DNA from: an uncultured Actinotalea sp.
GTDB taxonomy: Bacteria; Actinomycetota; Actinomycetes; Actinomycetales; Cellulomonadaceae
NCBI RefSeq assembly: GCF_946885855.1
Contig: NZ_CAMPHH010000137.1
Location: 1-9,167 of the forward strand
Direction: 5' to 3'
Length of the DNA stretch: 9,167 nt
Part shown: positions 1-4,813 of the stretch, piece by piece
How the letters are laid out: each line of letters begins with the position of its first letter
Numbering within the stretch: position 1 is the stretch's first letter
Notes under the pieces: generated by a model
Databases searched by the model: none
Told to the model about the DNA's origin: nothing
The model's input: only the letters and a program-made list of their open reading frames with translations
Made by a program: the position numbers and the translations under genes

Positions 1-24
1 CCCCGCTCGGACCGGGGCGGGGAC

Positions 25-60
25 GACGAAGGGGCGCACCGTCCGGTGCGCCCCTTCGTC
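25..60 (-). terminator. Perfect hairpin downstream of rpmA, likely terminator
   Basis: Positions 25-40 and 45-60 are exact reverse complements (16-bp stem, 4-nt loop), starting 12 bp beyond the rpmA stop. No T-run follows on the minus strand; the flank there is GC-rich. Actinobacterial terminators often lack a U-tract, so an intrinsic terminator or 3'-end stabiliser of the rplU-rpmA mRNA is the best reading. The stem is symmetric and could act in both directions. In relatives obg usually follows rpmA; here it would lie beyond the left edge and may need its own promoter or read-through. Confidence 0.7.
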
Positions 61-72
61 ACGCTGCGCGAC

Positions 73-330
73 TCAGGCGTCGGCAGCCACGATGTCGATG
101 ACCTTGCGGCCACGGCGCACGCCGAACTGCACGGCACCCGGCGCGAGGGCGAACAGGGTGTCGTCCCCGCCACGGCCCACGTTGTTGCCCGGGTGGAAGT
201 GCGTCCCGCGCTGGCGGACGATGATCTCGCCGGCGTTGACGAGCTGACCGCCGAAGCGCTTCACGCCGAGGCGCTGCGCGTTCGAGTCGCGGCCGTTCCG
301 CGAGGAGCTCGCGCCCTTCTTGTGTGCCAT
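73..330 (-). CDS. rpmA: 50S ribosomal protein L27
   Basis: 85 residues, the normal length for bacterial L27. The N-terminus [16 protein letters not shown] and the block [27 protein letters not shown] are family hallmarks; the middle [11 protein letters not shown] and the end [11 protein letters not shown] also fit. L27 sits beside the peptidyl transferase centre of the 50S subunit, its flexible N-terminal tail reaching towards the P-site tRNA. The protein starts directly with MAHKKG, so there is no cleavable N-terminal extension of the kind described in Firmicutes. The start is ATG, with a weak GCAGG Shine-Dalgarno about 7 nt upstream. It lies 73 bp after rplU on the same strand, presumably co-transcribed, and is followed by a strong hairpin. 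The identification is firm. Confidence 0.98.
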   Translation of the reverse strand: MAHKKGASSSRNGRDSNAQRLGVKRFGGQLVNAGEIIVRQRGTHFHPGNNVGRGGDDTLFALAPGAVQFGVRRGRKVIDIVAADA

Positions 331-372
331 GACAGACCTGCTTTCGTGCTGGGGTGACGGAGGGGGTCGACG

Positions 373-396
373 GGTCCGTGCCGGGGGCGACGGACC
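373..396 (-). other. Hairpin in the rplU-rpmA spacer
   Basis: Seven-base arms (373-379 and 390-396) are perfectly complementary around a 10-nt G-rich loop. The element sits 7 bp after the rplU stop and 42 bp before the rpmA start. No T-run follows, so it is more likely a processing, stability or partial attenuation element between two ribosomal genes than a full terminator. In DNA this GC-rich a 7-bp stem can arise by chance. Confidence 0.35.
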
Positions 397-403
397 TGCC
401 GGC

Positions 404-724
404 TCACTTGATGCCGGTGACCTTCAGGCGGGTCAGCTTCTGGCGGTGACCCTGGCGCTTGCGGTAGCCGGTCTTGTTCTTGTACTTCAGGATGTCGATC
501 TTCGGGCCCTTCTCGTCCCGGACGATCTCGGCCGTCACCTGCACCTTGGCCAGGGCTGCGGCGTCGGAGGTCACCGTGTCACCGTCGACGAGCAGCACGG
601 CGGGCAGCTGGACGGTCGAGCCGGCGTCACCGGACAGCCGGTTCACGACGACGACGTCGCCGACCGACACCTTCTCCTGACGGCCTCCGGCCTTGACGAT
701 CGCGTACACCACGTTGCTGCTCAT
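404..724 (-). CDS. rplU: 50S ribosomal protein L21
   Basis: 106 residues from the ATG. The N-terminal [19 protein letters not shown] and the C-terminal basic block [20 protein letters not shown] (residues 75-94) are diagnostic of L21, a 23S rRNA-binding protein of the 50S subunit. Start choice is uncertain. Homologues generally begin MVYAIV or MYAIV, which would correspond to the GTG at 710-712 (102 residues). The ATG at 722-724 adds MSSN and has a GAGAGAG purine run directly abutting it, too close for a normal Shine-Dalgarno, whereas the same run lies about 12 nt from the GTG. Neither spacing is ideal. It is followed by rpmA and preceded by rne, the usual actinobacterial order. A promoter-like element overlapping the rne stop could drive it separately from rne. 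Confidence 0.97.
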   Translation of the reverse strand: MSSNVVYAIVKAGGRQEKVSVGDVVVVNRLSGDAGSTVQLPAVLLVDGDTVTSDAAALAKVQVTAEIVRDEKGPKIDILKYKNKTGYRKRQGHRQKLTRLKVTGIK

Positions 725-903
725 CTCTCTCGAACGGCTCTCGCGTCTGCATCAGCGTGCCCGGCGCCCGGTCTTCGGACGCACACCTCGGTCGCAGTGC
801 TTCTCGCGGGGGGTACTCGCGGGGCACGGCATCCGGGGCACGTGGAAGCGGTGCGCACACAGGCGCACCGACGTTCCAGGGTACGGATGCCGCCACCCGC
901 AGG
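725..903 (-). other. rne-rplU intergenic leader region
   Basis: This 179-bp gene-free stretch would form the rplU 5' untranslated region if the promoter at 878-907 is used. It contains a hairpin at 849-870, a 9-bp direct repeat CTCGCGGGG (plus-strand 803-811 and 816-824), and a 7-bp direct repeat GGGGCAC (821-827 and 835-841). No known ribosomal-protein leader fold was recognised by eye. A minus ORF starting at 896 runs into rplU in another frame and is not credible as a gene. Confidence 0.5.
849..870 (-). promoter_or_regulatory. 5'-end hairpin of the rplU transcript or rne 3' hairpin
   Basis: Positions 849-856 (CGGTGCGC) and 863-870 (GCGCACCG) form a perfect 8-bp stem with a 6-nt loop on either strand. 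It lies 33 bp beyond the rne stop and about 8 bp after the -10-like TACCCT, so a transcript from that promoter would begin almost exactly at this hairpin. No T-run follows. It could cap the rplU mRNA 5' end, or stabilise or terminate the rne mRNA. Confidence 0.45.
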
Positions 904-907
904 TCAA
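878..907 (-). promoter_or_regulatory. Candidate sigma70-type promoter for rplU-rpmA
   Basis: On the minus strand TTGACC (complement of 902-907) and TACCCT (complement of 878-883) are separated by 18 bp. TTGACC matches 5 of 6 bases of the -35 consensus and TACCCT fits TAnnnT, the typical actinobacterial housekeeping -10. The -35 box contains the TGA stop codon of rne. The predicted start is near 870-872, giving an rplU leader of about 147 nt. This is the best promoter match in the window, but it has been judged by eye only. Confidence 0.5.
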
Positions 908-3900
908 ATGGCGGGGTCGGGCCCCTGCCGGGCCGGGTCAGCGGGGTCGACGTCGTCCGACGCCGGGTCCGGCGACGCTCCCTCGGTGCCGGGCACCGCG
1001 TCGTCGTCGGCCGCCGGCGCCTCGACGGCGCGGATGCTGCCGACGGCGTCGGCCAGCTCCGCCAGCGCCGCCTGGGCCTGGTCGGGCTGCTGGGACCGCC
1101 CCCTCACGCCGTCGTCGGGCGCGCCGTCGGTGCGGGAGGCCTCGCCCCCGCCGACGGCGCGCGCGAGCTGCTCCAGCTCGGGCAGGACCACCGCGCTCGC
1201 CTGCTCGTGCGGGTGCTCGTGCTCGTGGGCGTGCGCCGCGGCCGCAGCGATCGTCGCGAGGGTGGCCTTGACGGCCTCCCTCGCCTCCGGCAGGACCGGG
1301 ACCGTGACGGTCGGGGCCGACGGCGCCGACGTCGCCCCGCCCTTCTTGCGTCGGGAGCGCTTGGACTCCCCGGCCGGCTCCTGCGGGGCCGCCTCCGCCC
1401 CGCCGGAGCGCTCGACCGGGGCGTCGTGCACGACGAAGCCCCGCCCGTGGCAGTGCTCGCAGGTCTCGCTGAAGGACTCGACCAGCCCCTGCCCGACGCG
1501 CTTGCGCGTCATCTGCACCAGACCCAGCGACGTGACCTCGGCCACCTGGTGCTTGGTCCGGTCCCGGCCCAGGCACTCCACGAGCCGGCGCAGCACGAGG
1601 TCGCGGTTCGACTCGAGGACCATGTCGATGAAGTCGATGACGATGATCCCGCCGATGTCCCGCAGCCGGAGCTGGCGGACGATCTCCTCGGCCGCCTCGA
1701 GGTTGTTGCGGGTCACCGTCTCCTCGAGCGTGCCGCCCGCCCCGGTGAACTTGCCGGTGTTGACGTCGACGACGGTCATGGCCTCGGTGCGGTCGATGAC
1801 GAGCGACCCGCCCGAGGGCAGCCAGACCTTGCGGTCCATGCCCTTGGCGAGCTGCTCGTCGACGCGGTGGTCCGCGAACACGTCGCCGGTCCCGGCGTAC
1901 TTCGACACGCGGTCGGCGAGGTCGGGGGCCATGGCCGAGACGTACTCCTCGATCATCCGGTGGACGTCGTCACCCTGGACGACGAGGGACCGGAAGTCGT
2001 CGTTGAAGATGTCCCGCACGACCCGGATGGCCAGGTCGGGCTCACCCTGCAGCAGCGCGGGCGCCGAGGCGCTCTTCGCCTTCTTCTCGATGGCGGCCCA
2101 CTGGTCCTGCAGCCGCTGGACGTCGCGGCGCAGCTCCTCGTCGCTCGCGCCCTCGGCCGCCGTGCGGACGATGACGCCGGCGTCGTCGGGGACGATCTCC
2201 TTGAGCAGCTTCTTGAGCCGCGCACGCTCGGTGTCGGGCAGCTTGCGGGAGATGCCGGTCATGGCGCCGCCCGGCACGTACACGAGGTACCGGCCGGCGA
2301 GCGTGATCTGGGACGTCAGCCGGGCACCCTTGTGGCCGATCGGGTCCTTCGTCACCTGGACGAGCACCGAGTCGCCGGACTTCAGCGCCTGCTCGATCCG
2401 CCGCGGCTGACCCTCCAGGCCCGCCGCGTCCCAGTTGACCTCGCCGGCGTAGAGGACGGCGTTGCGGCCCTTGCCGACGTCGACGAACGCGGCCTCCATG
2501 CTCGGCAGGACGTTCTGGACGCGGCCGAGGTAGACGTTGCCGACGGTGGTCGCCGAGCTCCGCGAGCCCTGGCCCGTCCGCGACACGAAGTGCTCCACGA
2601 GCACCCCGTCCTCCAGCACGGCGATCTGCACGCGGCCGTCGTGCTCGCGCACCACCATGGCGCGGTCCACCGCCTCCCGGCGCGCCAGGAACTCCGCCTC
2701 GGTGATGACCGACCGGCGACGACCGGCGTCCCGGCCCTCCCGGCGACGCTGCCGCTTGGCCTCCAGGCGGGTGGAGCCCTTCAGCGCGGTCACCTCGTCG
2801 GACGCGACGCGCGACCGGCGGGCGCTGCGGGGCTCCGCCTCGGTCTCGCCGGCGCCCTCGCCCCGACCGCTGCGCCGACGACGGCGACGACGACGGCTCG
2901 AGCCGGCCCCGTCCTCGTCGGACTCCTCGCGCGCCCCGTCCTCGCTGTCGCCGCGGGCGCCGGCGGCCGACGACACGGCCGCGTCCTCGGCGTCCTGGGT
3001 CTTCTCGTCCTGGGCCTTCTCGTCCTGGGCCTTCTCGTCCTCGGCGCCCTCGCCCTCGTCGCCGTCGGCCCGGTCGCCCGCGCGGCTGCGGCGGCCGCGG
3101 CCGCCGCGGCGGCGGCGGCGACGCCGGCCGGCCTCGCGCTCGTCCTCGTCCCCGTCGTCGGCGTCCTCGTCGGCGCCCGGCTCGCGCTCCGGCCCGTCCT
3201 CGGCGCCCGCGTCGCCGCCGGTCGCCTCGGCGACCGCGTCCTCGTAGCCGGCTCCCGTGGTCTCCTCCTCGGCGCCGGTCGGCTCCTCCTCGTCGGGCTG
3301 CTCCACGGTCTCGTCCGGGCGCGGCGGGCCGGCCGGGGCCTGGGCCCGACGGCGCCGCGGACGTGCGGTCGGCTCGGGGGCCTGGAACAGCAGCGCCGTC
3401 GCCGCAGGACGCGCCGGCTCGTCGCCCCGGGCGGTCCCGGCGTCGGCGTCAGGCTCGGCCCCGCCCAGCTCGGCGAGCACGTCGAGCCCGCCGTCCTGGG
3501 CGGGGGTCGGCTCGGCGGCCGATGCGCCGCGCGTGCGGCCGCCCCGCCGGGAGCGGGCCTTCGGCGCGGGCGCCCCGCCGGTCGCGGCCGCGTCGTCCGC
3601 GGAAGGAGCCGCCGCGGCGACCTCCGGCACGCCGTCCGTCGCGGCAGCCGTCGTCGCGGAAGCGTTCGTCGCGTCGCCGCCGGCCACCTCGTCGGTGGTA
3701 CGCGTGGTCCGGGACCGCGTCCCGCGGCGGCCGGCCCGCGCCTTCGTCGCGGACTCGGTGTCGGGGCCCGTGGCGGCGTCGGTCGACCCGGGCCCGGACC
3801 CGTCGGCCTCCTCGCCCGCGGTGGCGGTCTGCGCCGCGGTCCCGGGCTGCTCCGCATCGGCCTTGCGCCGACGGCGGCGCGGGGCCGGCGCCTCCTCGGC

Positions 3901-4377
3901 GGCCTGCGGTGCGGCAGCGGCGTCGTCGGTGGCCGCGGCGCCGTCGGCGGCAGGAGCGGCCTCAGCGGGAGCCACCTTGCGCGACCGGCGGGCGCGCGGG
4001 GCGGAGGACGTGGTCGTGCTGTCGTCCGGGGACACGGCAGCAAAGCCCGCGGAGGACGACGCCCGGTCCTGCTGCTCCGCAGGCGCAGCGTCGGCCGGGG
4101 CCTGCGCGGTCGCGGCGCCGGCCGGTGCCGTCGCGCGACGCGACCGGCGCCGCGGCGCGGTCGAACCGGACGCTGCATCGTCGGCGACGGCGGCGCCGCC
4201 CGCCGTCGTGGTGGGCGCGTCGGGGACCGACGGCGTCGTCGGGGCCGAGGCCTGCTCGGCGGCGGTGCGGGGCGCCGTCGTGGCGCTCGTCGCGCGCCGG
4301 CTGCGGCGCGCCCGGGGTGCGGTCCCCTCGGAGGCTGCGGGAGCGGCGGTGTCGGGGGTGGTGCGGTCGTCTGCCAC
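904..4377 (-). CDS. rne: Ribonuclease E/G with long N-terminal disordered arm
   Basis: 1157 residues from a GTG start. The protein is an endoribonuclease that cleaves single-stranded A/U-rich RNA for mRNA decay and rRNA/tRNA processing, and is the usual degradosome scaffold. Residues 1-555 are Ala/Pro/Asp/Arg low-complexity sequence with many arginine islands. The catalytic core runs from about 557 to 985: an S1 RNA-binding region (DGRVQIAVLEDG at 580; GNVYLGRVQNVLP at 613), the 5'-sensor-like VRT (R738-T739), and DNase I-like metal ligands D871 in VVDVNTG and D915 in IVIDFIDM, equivalent to E. coli D303 and D346. The zinc-link CEHCHGRG follows (C973, C976). Residues 986-1157 are a second disordered tail with a basic patch (1006-1012) and a His-rich stretch (1049-1057). 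Start choice: the GTG at 4375-4377 has GGAG 9 nt upstream. The frame stays open to an ATG at 4710, but that extra stretch loses the Ala/Arg-island composition. An internal catalytic core between two arms is the known actinobacterial architecture; in Streptomyces the arms bind PNPase. Confidence 0.95.
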   Translation of the reverse strand: MADDRTTPDTAAPAASEGTAPRARRSRRATSATTAPRTAAEQASAPTTPSVPDAPTTTAGGAAVADDAASGSTAPRRRSRRATAPAGAATAQAPADAAPAEQQDRASSSAGFAAVSPDDSTTTSSAPRARRSRKVAPAEAAPAADGAAATDDAAAAPQAAEEAPAPRRRRRKADAEQPGTAAQTATAGEEADGSGPGSTDAATGPDTESATKARAGRRGTRSRTTRTTDEVAGGDATNASATTAAATDGVPEVAAAAPSADDAAATGGAPAPKARSRRGGRTRGASAAEPTPAQDGGLDVLAELGGAEPDADAGTARGDEPARPAATALLFQAPEPTARPRRRRAQAPAGPPRPDETVEQPDEEEPTGAEEETTGAGYEDAVAEATGGDAGAEDGPEREPGADEDADDGDEDEREAGRRRRRRRGGRGRRSRAGDRADGDEGEGAEDEKAQDEKAQDEKTQDAEDAAVSSAAGARGDSEDGAREESDEDGAGSSRRRRRRRRSGRGEGAGETEAEPRSARRSRVASDEVTALKGSTRLEAKRQRRREGRDAGRRRSVITEAEFLARREAVDRAMVVREHDGRVQIAVLEDGVLVEHFVSRTGQGSRSSATTVGNVYLGRVQNVLPSMEAAFVDVGKGRNAVLYAGEVNWDAAGLEGQPRRIEQALKSGDSVLVQVTKDPIGHKGARLTSQITLAGRYLVYVPGGAMTGISRKLPDTERARLKKLLKEIVPDDAGVIVRTAAEGASDEELRRDVQRLQDQWAAIEKKAKSASAPALLQGEPDLAIRVVRDIFNDDFRSLVVQGDDVHRMIEEYVSAMAPDLADRVSKYAGTGDVFADHRVDEQLAKGMDRKVWLPSGGSLVIDRTEAMTVVDVNTGKFTGAGGTLEETVTRNNLEAAEEIVRQLRLRDIGGIIVIDFIDMVLESNRDLVLRRLVECLGRDRTKHQVAEVTSLGLVQMTRKRVGQGLVESFSETCEHCHGRGFVVHDAPVERSGGAEAAPQEPAGESKRSRRKKGGATSAPSAPTVTVPVLPEAREAVKATLATIAAAAAHAHEHEHPHEQASAVVLPELEQLARAVGGGEASRTDGAPDDGVRGRSQQPDQAQAALAELADAVGSIRAVEAPAADDDAVPGTEGASPDPASDDVDPADPARQGPDPAI
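2991..3045 (-). repeat. 15-bp tandem repeat within rne
   Basis: On the plus strand the 15-mer CTTCTCGTCCTGGGC occurs exactly at 3001-3015 and 3016-3030, with a one-mismatch copy at 3031-3045 and a partial copy at 2991-3000. It encodes the pentapeptide series DEKAQ-DEKAQ-DEKTQ in the charged part of the RNase E N-terminal arm (ORF residues about 447-462 from the GTG start). The unit is a multiple of three, so copy-number change would keep the reading frame. Confidence 0.85.
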
Positions 4378-4440
4378 GGAGTACGTCTCCAGGCCCGGTG
4401 CGGCCACACTCCCCGTCCCGGGCGGGTCGGTCGTCGTCGG

Positions 4441-4454
4441 CGCGGTGCACCGCG
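4441..4454. promoter_or_regulatory. 14-bp perfect palindrome in rne leader
   Basis: CGCGGTGCACCGCG is its own reverse complement, about 64 bp upstream of the rne start and inside its putative leader. It could be an operator or part of an RNA structure. In DNA of this composition palindromes of this size are not rare, so the functional assignment is weak. Confidence 0.3.
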
Positions 4455-4646
4455 ACGGAAGTCTGTCGTCGGACCGGACGGGTGGGCGGGAACCGGCGCC
4501 TGCCGCGTCCGGCGCACCGGCCCCTCCTGGCGATGGTGTCGCCCGGGACGGATCGGTGCAGGACGGCGGCGCCTGGCGGTCGCGGACCACGTCCGGCGGT
4601 CGTCTGCCGCCCGGGAGACGGTGTGGCGACCCCCGAGCTTGCCGGA

Positions 4647-4655
4647 AGTATCGCA
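4647..4655 (-). promoter_or_regulatory. Candidate extended -10 promoter of rne
   Basis: On the minus strand TGC-GATACT fits an extended -10 (TGn followed by a TATAAT-like hexamer, four of six matches). No convincing -35 lies 16-18 bp upstream, as is common for extended -10 promoters. Transcription would start near 4640, giving an rne leader of about 260 nt. It is one of the few A/T-containing spots in this region. The evidence is one hexamer by eye. Confidence 0.3.
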
Positions 4656-4711
4656 CAGCAGGGACCTCCGGCCCGTGCGCGGGCCCGGCGTGGCGTCCCC
4701 GCGGCGCCACG

Positions 4712-4732
4712 GAGGTGACGCCGTGTCACCTC
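4712..4732. promoter_or_regulatory. 21-bp inverted-repeat operator upstream of cydA
   Basis: GAGGTGAC (4712-4719) and GTCACCTC (4725-4732) are perfect inverted repeats around a 5-bp spacer GCCGT. The element ends 81 bp before the cydA start codon. The core reads GTGA-N7-TCAC, resembling CRP/FNR-family (TGTGA-N6-TCACA) and Rex (GTGA-N6-TCAC) half-sites but with one extra spacer base, so the cognate regulator is not assigned. If the TACGGT box at 4773-4778 is the -10, the operator centre is near -63, a usual position for an upstream activator. It is the most convincing operator-like site in the window. Confidence 0.55.
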
Positions 4733-4772
4733 GAAGGACGAAGGTCCCACGGGCCCCGGCGGCCGCGCTCCC

Positions 4773-4778
4773 TACGGT
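4773..4778 (+). promoter_or_regulatory. Possible -10 box of cydA
   Basis: TACGGT fits the TAnnnT form of actinobacterial -10 elements. It would start transcription near 4785, leaving a leader of about 29 nt before the GTG. No recognisable -35 hexamer lies 17-18 bp upstream, which would suit an activator-dependent promoter working with the inverted repeat at 4712-4732. The match is short and speculative. Confidence 0.22.
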
Positions 4779-4803
4779 CGTCGCGTCGGCCCTCGAGAGT
4801 GCT

Positions 4804-4809
4804 GGGAGG
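4804..4809 (+). promoter_or_regulatory. Shine-Dalgarno that fixes the cydA start
   Basis: GGGAGG lies 4 nt before the GTG at 4814-4816. Spacing is slightly short but the match is strong, and the protein then begins DALDLARWQFGITTVYHF, as CydA proteins do. The reading frame is open far upstream into the rne antisense, so this site decides the start. Confidence 0.75.
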
Positions 4810-4813
4810 CACC

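Larger units (their letters stand above)
4378..4813. promoter_or_regulatory. Divergent rne/cydA regulatory region
   Basis: This 436-bp non-coding stretch lies between the divergently transcribed rne and cydA genes. Contents seen: a GGAG Shine-Dalgarno for rne (plus-strand CTCC at 4387-4390); a 14-bp palindrome at 4441-4454; an 8-bp direct repeat GGCGGTCG at 4575-4582 and 4595-4602 (20-bp period), bridged by a CGGAC/GTCCG inverted repeat; an extended -10-like element for rne at 4647-4655; a 21-bp inverted repeat at 4712-4732; a TACGGT -10-like box for cydA at 4773-4778; and GGGAGG before the cydA GTG. No small gene was supported inside it. Confidence 0.7.

Noticed and set aside
627..896. Upstream peptide or small gene (89 codons, minus strand) in the rplU leader
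   Set aside because: It runs into rplU out of frame, has no clear ribosome binding site and resembles no protein I know.
320..2410. 696-codon plus-strand open frame antisense to rplU and rne
   Set aside because: It is Ser/Arg-rich shadow sequence with no recognisable domain, opposite the conserved RNase E core.
3088..3125. GCC/CGG-rich simple repeat inside rne as a distinct element
   Set aside because: It is explained by consecutive arginine and glycine codons of an arginine island in the correct rne frame.
4378..4710. 111-residue N-terminal extension of rne from an ATG at 4710
   Set aside because: The extension crosses the putative rne promoter and the cydA operator, differs in composition from the arm, and the GTG at 4377 has a good GGAG site. 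It is not fully excluded.
4712..4732. Canonical CRP or Rex binding site
   Set aside because: The half-sites are similar, but the core spacing is N7 rather than N6 and the outer bases differ, so I call only an unassigned operator.
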